NCBI RefSeq assembly: GCF_003067705.1
Contig: NZ_QANL01000002.1
Coordinates: 186,001 to 250,000 of the forward strand
Direction of reading: 5' to 3'
DNA from: Planctomonas deserti
GTDB lineage: Bacteria; Actinomycetota; Actinomycetes; Actinomycetales; Microbacteriaceae
DNA: 64,000 nt
Part shown: positions 52,792-61,809 of the stretch, in pieces
How the letters are laid out: the number at the start of each line of letters is the position of its first letter
Numbering within the stretch: the stretch's first letter is position 1
Position numbers and translations under genes: made by a program
The notes under the pieces: generated by a model
Told to the model about the DNA's origin: nothing
Databases searched by the model: none
What the model saw: only the letters and a program-made list of their open reading frames with translations

Positions 52792-55700
52792 TGATCAACA
52801 ACCAACTGTTCATCCGGCAGCCGCTGAGTTTCGAGATTCCGAATGACGGTGTCACCAACGTCGACCGTCCCGAGGACTCAAACCAGTGGAACGTCCTCAA
52901 GTACGAGCTGGAAAGCTTCGTCTGCGAGGGCGAGTACGAGCACGGCGTCCAGCGGATCCTCGACTCCTACACCGGCCACCGGAACCGGACGACGCAGCCC
53001 GCCGTCTGGGTTTCGGGCTTCTACGGCAGCGGCAAGTCGCACCTGGTCCGAGTGCTTCAGCACCTGTGGGCCGACACGAAGTTCCCAAATGGCGCGTCTG
53101 CGCGAGGACTGACTAACATCCCTCAGGGCATCCAGGACCAACTAACGGAGCTGACCACTCTCGGCCGCCGAGACGGTGCGGCGCCCTGGGCCGCCGCAGG
53201 TGCGCTGGACCGGAGCGGCGACACCCTCAACTCGGTGTTCCTCTCCATCGTCCTCGGGGCGGCTGGACTGCCCACGCGCGTCGCGCCTGCCCAAGTGGCG
53301 CTGTGGCTCGCGGGCAACGGGCACCTCGACGCTGTTCGCGAGCACATCACGGCCAGCAGCGGTGACTTCATCGAGGAACTGGCCGAGTACAACCTCAGCA
53401 CGCGGCTCGCGAATGCCATCCTCGCCTCCGACCCGGAGTTCGCCGCATCGGCCAAGGACGTGCGTGCCGCGCTGCGTAGCCAGTTCCCGCCGGACACGCG
53501 GTCGTTCTCCACGGACGAGACCGTCGTGCTGCTCAAGAAGATCCTTGAGTACGTCGGTGGTGGTCAGATCCCGCCGTCGTTGATTGTTCTCGACGAGGTG
53601 CAGCAGTACATCAGCAGCGACGGGGGCCGTGCCATGGAGGTGCAGAACCTCGTCGAGTCCGTGTCCCGCGAACTCGATGGTCGCGTTCTGCTCGTCGCCA
53701 CGGGTCAGCAGGAGCTAACGGCCGACTCGACGCTCCAGAAGATCCAGGACCGCTTCACCGTTAAGGTCGTGCTCAAGAACCAGGACGTCGATGCCGTTGT
53801 CCGTCGCGTGCTACTGAGCAAGGAGCCCGCGAAGAAGCCCGGTCTCGACAGCACGTTGGAGTCGGTCGCGGGGCAGATCTCTCGGCAGCTCATCGGCAGC
53901 AAAATCAAGCACACCGCCGGGGACGACAAGGACCTCGCCGAGGACTACCCGCTGCTGCCCGTGCGCCGCCGGTTCTGGGAGAGCGTGCTCCGCCAGGCCG
54001 ACGCCGGCCGTGCCGGTCAACTGCGCTCCCAGCTCCGCATCGTGCACGAGGCGAACCGCAAGGTCGCGCCCGAGTCAGTGGGTACCGTGGTTGGTGCAGA
54101 CTTCCTCTACGCCCAGAAGAACGAAGACTTGAACGGCGCAGGGCTGCTCCTCAAAGAGACGCAGACGCTGATCCAGGAGCAGGGGCAGAAGAATGCCCTG
54201 CGCGGGCGCATCCTCGGCCTTATCCACCTCATCGGCTTGCTTCCGACCTCCGGTCACGGTGACATCGGTGTGCGCGCCACGGCAGACCATCTCGTCGACC
54301 TGCTCGTCGAAGACCTTGCCCACGACGGCGACCGACTTCGGCAGGAAGTCCCTGCCGTGCTCCAAGCCCTCGCCGAGGAGGGCATCCTTCAGCAGGACGG
54401 CGAGGAGTTCCGTCTTCAGACCAAGGCGGGCCGGGAGTGGGACGAGGCCTTCCGTAGGCACCATGCGCAGGTCACCGACAGCGAGGTGAGCACCGAGCGC
54501 GACTCGCTGTTGCTCTCCGAGGTCACTCGGTCGCTACCCGCTTCGATCCAGCAGGGTCGGGCCAAGGAATCGCGCAAGCTTGCCCTGCACGCTGATGCCT
54601 CGCTCCCGCCCAATTCCGAGGCGATCCCGGTGTGGCTCCGCTCGGAGTGGGACGAAGGGATTACTGCGAAGCAGTTCGACGAGGCCGCCCGCAGCCTCGG
54701 CGTCGACTCGCCAATTGTCCTCGTCCACCTTCCCCGCCTCCAGGCTCCCGCATTCGCGGCGGCAGTGCGCAACAAGGTCGCCGCACAACGAGTGATCGAC
54801 CAGCAGGGGATTCCTCAGGACGACGAGGGTAAGCAGGCGCGAAGCGCGATGCTGACGCGACTCAACCGCGCAACGGACCAGGTGAACACCCATGTCCGCG
54901 AAGCCATCTCGAAGGCGAACGTCCTCCTCGGCGGGGGTAGGGCACCGAGCGGAGTCGCCCTGCGCGAGCGGATCGAGGCTGGCGCGCAGGACGCCGCGAC
55001 CCGCCTGTTCCCGCGGTTCGGTGAGGCCGACGACAACCGGTGGCCGCAGGTAATCGCACGGGTCAAGAGTGGATCGGGGGCGGACGCCCTCAAGGCCGTT
55101 CAGCACGACGCTGACCCTGAGCAGCACCGCGTCGTCAAGGAGGTACTCAGACTCATTGGCCCGGCCGGGACTTCAGCGAGCGAGATCGAAAAGGCCGTCA
55201 CCTCGAAGCCCCTCGGCTGGCCAAGGGACGCGCTCATGGCCGCCCTCGGTGTGCTCCTCGACACCGGGTTGATCCGCGCGACGCTCAACGGAAGCGACGC
55301 GACCACGGCCGACGTGCTCAAGCAGACCCGCCTCGGCAATATGCAGCTCCGCCGCGAAGTGACAGTTTTGAAGCTCGCGGAGAAGATTAAGGCGCGCCAG
55401 GTGTTGAGCACCCTCGGGTTCCCGACCGACAACGAGGGACTCGTCTCGGCCGTCGAACAGGCTGTCAAGTCGCTCGTGCAACGTGCGAAGGACGTGAGCG
55501 GACCTGCACCGCTTCCGGACATCAACGTCCCCAGTAACATTCAGCTCATCGTCAGCAGCTCCGGCAACGACCGCGTGCACGCCTTGCTGGGGGCGAAGGA
55601 TGACATCGCGAGCTTCAACGACAGGCTCGGGGAACTTGAGCGCCGACGCAAGAGCCGGACACCCTCGCTGGAGCTGGCGCGTTCGCTCGCTACGTCCGCC

Positions 55701-56243
55701 GCCGGGCTCGAGACCGCGTCGGCCGTCCGCGATCGCCTCGACGCACTGGTCGCAAGCCGGGACCTTCTCGCCGACGTAGACCCTGTCGCCCCGGTCGTCA
55801 GGGACCTGGCCGACGCGCTTCGCGACGCGATCCACGCAGCCGCGGTAGCGCTGCGCGACGCCCGCACGAAGGCCCTCGAAAGCCTCGAAGGGCAGCCCGT
55901 CTGGAACGCCATCGACGAGGCGCAACGCGAAGCGCTCCTTTCGGGACATCACCTCGCCGCGGAGCCGGAGCCAAACTTGGCGGATCCGTCGGCCGTGTTG
56001 GCGGCGGCACAGGCACGACCTCTCCAAGGGTGGACCGCTGAACTCGACGCGATCTCGCAGCGCGCCTCGCGCGCCCTGGAGGCGGCCATCCGACTCGCGA
56101 CCCCAACGGCGACGACCGCCGAGGTCACCGTGTCGACCGCGAGCTTGAGCAGCCCGGATGAGGTGGAGCACTACATCTGCGACCTGCGCAAGCAGCTCCT
56201 CGACGCCCTGAGCGGCAACAACACCGTCGTAGTGAAAGGCTGA
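52788..56243 (+). CDS. brxC: BREX protein BrxC, P-loop ATPase
   Basis: The 1151-aa protein has Walker A in VSGFYGSGKSHLVRVL (residues 75-90), Walker B in LIVLDEVQQYIS, and sensor-like LLVATGQQELT. Helical and winged segments fill the C-terminal half. BrxC/PglY-type AAA+ proteins are core BREX components that bind DNA and other subunits. Length is typical (about 1150-1250 aa). It begins in overlap with brxB and ends 2 nt before pglX. Confidence 0.92.
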   Translation: MMINNQLFIRQPLSFEIPNDGVTNVDRPEDSNQWNVLKYELESFVCEGEYEHGVQRILDSYTGHRNRTTQPAVWVSGFYGSGKSHLVRVLQHLWADTKFPNGASARGLTNIPQGIQDQLTELTTLGRRDGAAPWAAAGALDRSGDTLNSVFLSIVLGAAGLPTRVAPAQVALWLAGNGHLDAVREHITASSGDFIEELAEYNLSTRLANAILASDPEFAASAKDVRAALRSQFPPDTRSFSTDETVVLLKKILEYVGGGQIPPSLIVLDEVQQYISSDGGRAMEVQNLVESVSRELDGRVLLVATGQQELTADSTLQKIQDRFTVKVVLKNQDVDAVVRRVLLSKEPAKKPGLDSTLESVAGQISRQLIGSKIKHTAGDDKDLAEDYPLLPVRRRFWESVLRQADAGRAGQLRSQLRIVHEANRKVAPESVGTVVGADFLYAQKNEDLNGAGLLLKETQTLIQEQGQKNALRGRILGLIHLIGLLPTSGHGDIGVRATADHLVDLLVEDLAHDGDRLRQEVPAVLQALAEEGILQQDGEEFRLQTKAGREWDEAFRRHHAQVTDSEVSTERDSLLLSEVTRSLPASIQQGRAKESRKLALHADASLPPNSEAIPVWLRSEWDEGITAKQFDEAARSLGVDSPIVLVHLPRLQAPAFAAAVRNKVAAQRVIDQQGIPQDDEGKQARSAMLTRLNRATDQVNTHVREAISKANVLLGGGRAPSGVALRERIEAGAQDAATRLFPRFGEADDNRWPQVIARVKSGSGADALKAVQHDADPEQHRVVKEVLRLIGPAGTSASEIEKAVTSKPLGWPRDALMAALGVLLDTGLIRATLNGSDATTADVLKQTRLGNMQLRREVTVLKLAEKIKARQVLSTLGFPTDNEGLVSAVEQAVKSLVQRAKDVSGPAPLPDINVPSNIQLIVSSSGNDRVHALLGAKDDIASFNDRLGELERRRKSRTPSLELARSLATSAAGLETASAVRDRLDALVASRDLLADVDPVAPVVRDLADALRDAIHAAAVALRDARTKALESLEGQPVWNAIDEAQREALLSGHHLAAEPEPNLADPSAVLAAAQARPLQGWTAELDAISQRASRALEAAIRLATPTATTAEVTVSTASLSSPDEVEHYICDLRKQLLDALSGNNTVVVKG

Positions 56244-56245
56244 TC

Positions 56246-59200
56246 ATGACCCCGGCAACGATCACTGTCTTGAACTCCGACCAACGGCGTTTCCTCGACG
56301 CGCAGACACAACGCGCCCGCGAGGGGGCACAGCGCGCAGCCGAGGACGCTCTGCGCGCGCAGGCGGTCGGTGAGCAGAGCCGACCGTCTTACCTGAGTGA
56401 CGAGCAGAACGAGCTCCGCTTGGCGTTGCGCGATAAGGCACGGCAACTCGGCGATGACACCTCGCGAGCGAGCGCACCCCTCACAAACCTGATTCATGAC
56501 GTCGCTTACGAGCAGTGGCACCGCTTGCTGTTCGCGCGCTTCCTGGAGGTCAACGGACTCCTACGCCATCCCGAGTTCCGCGAGATCCCGTTGTCTTTGG
56601 AGGACTGCGGTGAACTCGCATCGGACCTCGACGAGCCCGACGCGTGGGCCGTCGCCGCTCGCTTCGCGTCGGAAATCCTGCCCGGCGTGTTCCGCTTGAC
56701 CGACCCTGCTATCCGGGTGCGATTCGCGGCAGAGCACCGGAGCGCGCTGGAGCGCCTCCTACTTGAGATCCCGGCCGAGGTCTTCATGACTGAAGATGCA
56801 CTGGGCTGGGTCTACCAGTTCTGGCAGACGGCCGAGAAGAAGCGGGTTAACGAGTCCGGGGTCAAGATCGGCGGCGCCGACCTGTCACCCGTCACGCAGT
56901 TGTTCACCGAGAACTACATGGTCCGCTTCCTCCTGGAGAACTCACTCGGCGCTTGGTGGGCTGCTCGCCATCCCGAATCGCCGCTTGTTCCAGCCTGGGA
57001 GTATCTCCGTCGTAACGAGGACGGCACTCCCGCCGCGGGCTCGTTCAGCGACTGGCCAGATCGCGCCGCTGATGTGACCGTCATGGACCCCTGCTGCGGT
57101 TCGGGTCACTTCCTCGTCGCGATGTTTGGGATGCTCTGGCGAATGCGCGCCGAAGAGGAAAGCCTCTCGCCGGCGGAAGCGCAAGATGCGGTGATCCGCG
57201 ACAACCTCCACGGTCTAGAACTCGACCCGCGCTGCACCCAAATCGCAACCTTCAACGTCGCCCTCGAAGCGTGGAAGCAAGGCGGCTTTCGTGAACTCCC
57301 TGCACCACGGATTACGTGTTCGGGCGTGCCTGTTCGTAGCACCAGAGGGGAGTGGCTCGCTCAAGCCGGCGGCGACGAAGAGCTGTCAAAGGTGCTTGGA
57401 CGCCTTCACTCGCTCTTCCGCAGCGCGGACATCCTGGGGTCGCTGATCACACCGAGGCCCAGTGGATCGGACGGCGCACTCTTTGGCCCGGAAATGAGTA
57501 TCGGATCCAATTGGGATCAGGTGCGGACCGCACTTGGTGAGATCCTGAGATCCGAGCGACACGATACGACCGTCTTGGGGCACACGGCCGCAGACATAGT
57601 GCATGCGGCCGGCCTTCTTGCCCGCCAGTACACACTTGTGGCCACCAATCCGCCCTATCTCCAGCGAAACTCGATGGATGTCTCCCTTGCGGAATACATC
57701 GACGAGTCCCACCCGTTCGGGAAGTCCGACCTCGCGACCGCATTCATAGAACGGTGCCTGACTTTTGCAGGCGAACGCGGCACGATCGCGCTGGTGTCAC
57801 CTCAGAACTGGCTGTTCCTCGGGTCCTACGCGAAGTTTCGGCGGGAATTGTTGCAGAATCGTCGGTTCGACTCCGTGGCCCGCCTTGGCGCTGGTGCTTT
57901 TCGCCAGATAAATGGCGAGGTGGTCAAAGTGTCACTTAGTGTCGTGAGCGCGGCGCCAACGAGTGCCGACCATCACATAGGTGGTGTCTTGGCGCACCGG
58001 GTGGCCGGAGCAGACAACAAAGCAGCCGCTTTGCGGGATGGTGAGTGGTTGCGCCCCTTGCAAGCGGATCAGTTGCGCAATCCGGACTCTCGGATTACCT
58101 TGACCCGAATCTCGCCGGAATCGTTGCTGGAAGGACTTGCTGACGGGATGGCGGGCATCCAGACGGGTGACTACCCGCGATTCGGTCGAATGTTCTGGGA
58201 ACGCCCGCTACCGCACCCGGACTGGGAGTTCCAGCAGAGCACAGTTCGATCTACAACCCCGTATGGGGGCCGCGAGCACATTCTGTGGTGGGAGGGGGGC
58301 AACGGGCGGTTCCACGACTTTGTGGCCGAGCGGCTTGGCGAATGGGGCGTGGGTGCTTGGATCCGAGGCGTGGGACTAGGCGGGAAGCGAGGGGTCGCGA
58401 TATCGCAGATGGGAAAGCTGCCCGCCACCATCTATACGGGTGAGCTATTTGACAACAACACTGCGGTGATCTTGCCGAAGGACCCAAGTGATCTTCGTAT
58501 GATTTGGGCCTACTGCTCTAGCGAAGAGTTTGCTGCGGACGTCCGTGAAATTGACGACAAGATGAACGTCACGAATGCCACCCTTGTCAAGGTTGCCCTC
58601 GACCGTGAACGTTGGCAGCACGTTGCTGATGGGATGGGGCCGCTTCCACGACCCACGTCAGATGACCCGACTCAGTGGTTGTTCAGAGGTGATGTTCGCA
58701 CTGCGACCCATCCTCTTCAGGTGGGCGTCGCACGCCTGCTTGGCTATCGCTGGCCCGAGCAGACACCTGACGATCTAGACCACTTCGGCGACCAGGATGG
58801 CATCGCGGCGCTTGTGTCCCTTCCTGGTGAGCCTGATCTTCCGACTCGCTTCCGTCAGCTGCTTGGTGCTGCATACGGTGACGAATGGTCAGGCAGTCTC
58901 GAGCGTCAACTCGTCACCGACGCAGGTGGCAAGACCGGGAGGCTCGAGGATTGGCTTCGCGACTCGTTCTTCGCCCAGCACGTCAGGGTTTTCGACAATC
59001 GACCGTTCCTGTGGCACATCTGGGATGGTCGGAAGGACGGGTTCTCGGCGATCGTCAACTATCACAAACTCGACCGACGGACGCTGGAGAAGTTGACCTT
59101 CACGTCGCTCGGCGCGTGGATCGACCGACAGAAGCACGAGGCTCGCGCAGAACGGGCCGGGGCTGACGCTCGGCTCGCGGCCGCGGAGGATCTCCAGCGC

Positions 59201-59479
59201 AAGCTCAAGCTCATCCTCGAAGGCGAGCCGCCCTACGACATTTACGTGCGATGGAAGCCCATGGCCGAGCAACCGATCGGCTGGGAGCCCGACCTCGACG
59301 ACGGTGTCCGACTCCATATCCGGCCGTTCGTGACGGCGGACGTGCTCCGGTCGAGGGTCAACGTCCACTGGCGCAAGGACCGCGGGACGAACCCCGACGG
59401 GTCCGAACGGCACAATGATTTGCACCCGACGCTCGACAAGCGCCGTGCAGCCCGCAAAGCCGCGGAGGCTGCCGCGTGA
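56246..59479 (+). CDS. pglX: BREX adenine-specific DNA methyltransferase PglX
   Basis: The 1077-aa class I methyltransferase has SAM motif I in VMDPCCGSGHFLVAMFGML (about 278-296) and catalytic motif IV NPPY in VATNPPYLQRNSMD (about 467). PglX methylates the sixth-position amino group of adenine in a non-palindromic site, marking host DNA and setting target specificity. The stretch at about 57.6-58.6 kb has visibly lower GC and different codon choice from its flanks, as expected for an exchanged target-recognition part. It overlaps pglZ by 4 nt. No frameshift was seen in the gene, so it should be active. Confidence 0.93.
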   Translation: MTPATITVLNSDQRRFLDAQTQRAREGAQRAAEDALRAQAVGEQSRPSYLSDEQNELRLALRDKARQLGDDTSRASAPLTNLIHDVAYEQWHRLLFARFLEVNGLLRHPEFREIPLSLEDCGELASDLDEPDAWAVAARFASEILPGVFRLTDPAIRVRFAAEHRSALERLLLEIPAEVFMTEDALGWVYQFWQTAEKKRVNESGVKIGGADLSPVTQLFTENYMVRFLLENSLGAWWAARHPESPLVPAWEYLRRNEDGTPAAGSFSDWPDRAADVTVMDPCCGSGHFLVAMFGMLWRMRAEEESLSPAEAQDAVIRDNLHGLELDPRCTQIATFNVALEAWKQGGFRELPAPRITCSGVPVRSTRGEWLAQAGGDEELSKVLGRLHSLFRSADILGSLITPRPSGSDGALFGPEMSIGSNWDQVRTALGEILRSERHDTTVLGHTAADIVHAAGLLARQYTLVATNPPYLQRNSMDVSLAEYIDESHPFGKSDLATAFIERCLTFAGERGTIALVSPQNWLFLGSYAKFRRELLQNRRFDSVARLGAGAFRQINGEVVKVSLSVVSAAPTSADHHIGGVLAHRVAGADNKAAALRDGEWLRPLQADQLRNPDSRITLTRISPESLLEGLADGMAGIQTGDYPRFGRMFWERPLPHPDWEFQQSTVRSTTPYGGREHILWWEGGNGRFHDFVAERLGEWGVGAWIRGVGLGGKRGVAISQMGKLPATIYTGELFDNNTAVILPKDPSDLRMIWAYCSSEEFAADVREIDDKMNVTNATLVKVALDRERWQHVADGMGPLPRPTSDDPTQWLFRGDVRTATHPLQVGVARLLGYRWPEQTPDDLDHFGDQDGIAALVSLPGEPDLPTRFRQLLGAAYGDEWSGSLERQLVTDAGGKTGRLEDWLRDSFFAQHVRVFDNRPFLWHIWDGRKDGFSAIVNYHKLDRRTLEKLTFTSLGAWIDRQKHEARAERAGADARLAAAEDLQRKLKLILEGEPPYDIYVRWKPMAEQPIGWEPDLDDGVRLHIRPFVTADVLRSRVNVHWRKDRGTNPDGSERHNDLHPTLDKRRAARKAAEAAA

Positions 59480-61809
59480 CGCTCGTCCGCGCCGTCGTCG
59501 CCAATGCGCTCCGCGACGCTGCAGCCTTCAATTCGGGGGCGACCTCTGTCCCCGCAGCGGTGCTGTGGGCCGACCCCGACCGCACATGGGAGCCGGTCAT
59601 CCGCAGCCTCCAGGAGGCGGTGCCCATCCTCGTTCTCGGTGAGTACGACCCCGTAGCCGCGCAAGGCCCGGCGCTCTGGCTCCGAGCGGTTCTTGCCTCG
59701 CCCGAGTCAGTGGAACTCCCGCCTCATCTTGCCGAACGCAACGAGCGCAACCCGTGGGTGATCTACCTGCCTGGTGTCAGCCGCACCTCTGTGGCCGAGG
59801 CGCCCAGCGTCGACGACTCTTTCGCGCCGCTCGCAGAGATCGCGATTCGCTCAAACTGGTGGCCGTCCGCGCTCGGCCAGACGCCGTGGACGCCGCACTC
59901 GTTCCTCGCATCGAGGCAGGGTGCAGGGCTCGACCTCGCCGGCGACGCCGCGACGAAGGCGGCCCTCTCGCAAGTGCTGGATAAGTTGCTTCTCGAGAAC
60001 ATTGACGACCTAAGAGGCTTGGGGCGGTTCGACTCGGCCCGCTTGCACCGCCTCGTGCTCGATGACTCGGTGCGTACCCTCCTCGAATGGATGAACGACT
60101 CCGAAGCCGTGCGGACCTCGCTCGAAGGTGCGCAATGGCAGGCCCTTATCGCCTTCTGCAAGTCTGTTTATGGCTTCAGCCCCGAAAAAGACGGCCCACT
60201 TACCGCGGCCAGGAGCCTCGGAAGCCGAGCCGGCGAGTGGAGTACGGCTTGGAAGCGGTTTGCAGAGAACCCAGCCCGCTATCCGAACATCCCCACCCTT
60301 CTCGACCAGGCGCGCCCTACCGCCGAACCTCTGTTCGGAGACACCGACCCATATCCGGACTCGTGGCCCTCATGGAATCGCGCCGAAGAGGACATGCTCC
60401 GGGCGGCACTGGTCACGCTCTCAGCTCATGCGAACCCGTTGGACAGGATCGTCGAACTCGCTGCCGCCCACTCGGCGCGGGAAGACAACGCCTGGGCGGC
60501 CCTCGGGCAGGCACCGCTCGCGCGGGCTGTTGGGCACCTCGCCGAACTTGCAGGTCGCGTCGTAACCGCCCCGTCTGCGACCGACCTGCAGGCTCAGGTC
60601 GCTTGGTACGGAGATGAAGGCCACACGATCGACGACCTTGCTTTGCGGGCGGTCGCGTCGGCCAGGACAGCGCGGGACCGGTCCGCAGTCGCGACAGCGC
60701 TCGGCTCGCTCTACGACCCCTGGGTTGACGAGTCAGCGCGAGCATTCCAGAAGACGGCGGTAACAAGCTACGCAGGTCAAACCGGCCTCGATATCGGAGC
60801 GGGAACTGTTGTCGTGTACGTGGACGCGCTGCGATTCGACCTGGCTTCACGTCTGGCTCGGCGGCTGTCGCCACTCGTCGCTGCTATCGAGACGCGGTTG
60901 GCTGCGTTCCCCAGCGTGACACCGACGGGGCAGCCGGCGGTCGTCCCCATCGCGTTCACCGCGGGTGGCGGCACGGCGTTCGACGCGGCCGATGAGCAGG
61001 GCCGATCCCTCAAGGGTGCAGTCCTGCGCTCGGCACTCGCAAGTGCGAATGTTCAGTTCCTGGAGTGGGACGCCGCCGAGGTCGGAGAACCGACCGGAAA
61101 GGGGTGGACGCAGACGAGCACGATCGACTCGCTCGGCCACTCGCAACGGCACGCCCTCGCCGATCTTGTCGACCAGCAGCTCGACCTCGTTGCCGAGCGC
61201 GTGCGCGGCCTGCTCGACGCGGGCTGGCGGAAGGTTGTCATAGTCACCGATCACGGGTTCCTCTTACCCGGTCTGCGAGCGCAGAAGGTCACCCTGCCGT
61301 TGCAGGTCACGGAAGGTGACGCGGCGCGCAAGCCCCGTGTGGCCCGGTTGAAGGCTGCAGCGGCGCGCCCAGACTTCCCGATCCTGCCCTGGACGTGGGA
61401 CTCGTCCGTCGACATGGTGAGCGCACCGGGAGCCGCGGCGTTCGAGGCGGGCCGTCTCTACGAGCACGGCGGGTTGAGCCTCCAGGAGTGCGTGACTCCC
61501 GTCGTCACCGTTAGGCGCGGCGATCCCCACGTTGCCTCCGTTCAGATCGATGCCGTCCGGTGGACCGGACAGCGATGCCGCGTCGACTTTGGCCCTGCCG
61601 AGGCCGACGTAGTCGCCGAGATTCGGCTCCAACCCGCCGACACGTCGAGCGTCATTGGGGGCCCGAAGTCGCCGGCGGAGCCGGGCGAAGTCAAAGTGCT
61701 CGTCGATGAGCAACAAGCCCCCAGTGGGGCTGTCGCATGGGTCGTGCTCCTCAGTCCGAGTGGCGCGGTTCTGGCTCAGACACAAACCACGGTAGGAGGC
61801 GAGGAGTGA
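59476..61809 (+). CDS. pglZ: BREX alkaline-phosphatase-superfamily protein PglZ
   Basis: The 777-aa protein contains the PglZ domain. VVVYVDALRFDLASRLARRL near 443-462 holds the metal-binding Asp, and VIVTDHGFLLPGLRAQ near 588-603 holds the DHG motif. PglZ belongs to the alkaline phosphatase superfamily and is one of the two proteins present in all BREX types. Its N-terminal part is helical and less conserved. It overlaps pglX and brxL by 4 nt each. Confidence 0.93.
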   Translation: MTLVRAVVANALRDAAAFNSGATSVPAAVLWADPDRTWEPVIRSLQEAVPILVLGEYDPVAAQGPALWLRAVLASPESVELPPHLAERNERNPWVIYLPGVSRTSVAEAPSVDDSFAPLAEIAIRSNWWPSALGQTPWTPHSFLASRQGAGLDLAGDAATKAALSQVLDKLLLENIDDLRGLGRFDSARLHRLVLDDSVRTLLEWMNDSEAVRTSLEGAQWQALIAFCKSVYGFSPEKDGPLTAARSLGSRAGEWSTAWKRFAENPARYPNIPTLLDQARPTAEPLFGDTDPYPDSWPSWNRAEEDMLRAALVTLSAHANPLDRIVELAAAHSAREDNAWAALGQAPLARAVGHLAELAGRVVTAPSATDLQAQVAWYGDEGHTIDDLALRAVASARTARDRSAVATALGSLYDPWVDESARAFQKTAVTSYAGQTGLDIGAGTVVVYVDALRFDLASRLARRLSPLVAAIETRLAAFPSVTPTGQPAVVPIAFTAGGGTAFDAADEQGRSLKGAVLRSALASANVQFLEWDAAEVGEPTGKGWTQTSTIDSLGHSQRHALADLVDQQLDLVAERVRGLLDAGWRKVVIVTDHGFLLPGLRAQKVTLPLQVTEGDAARKPRVARLKAAAARPDFPILPWTWDSSVDMVSAPGAAAFEAGRLYEHGGLSLQECVTPVVTVRRGDPHVASVQIDAVRWTGQRCRVDFGPAEADVVAEIRLQPADTSSVIGGPKSPAEPGEVKVLVDEQQAPSGAVAWVVLLSPSGAVLAQTQTTVGGEE

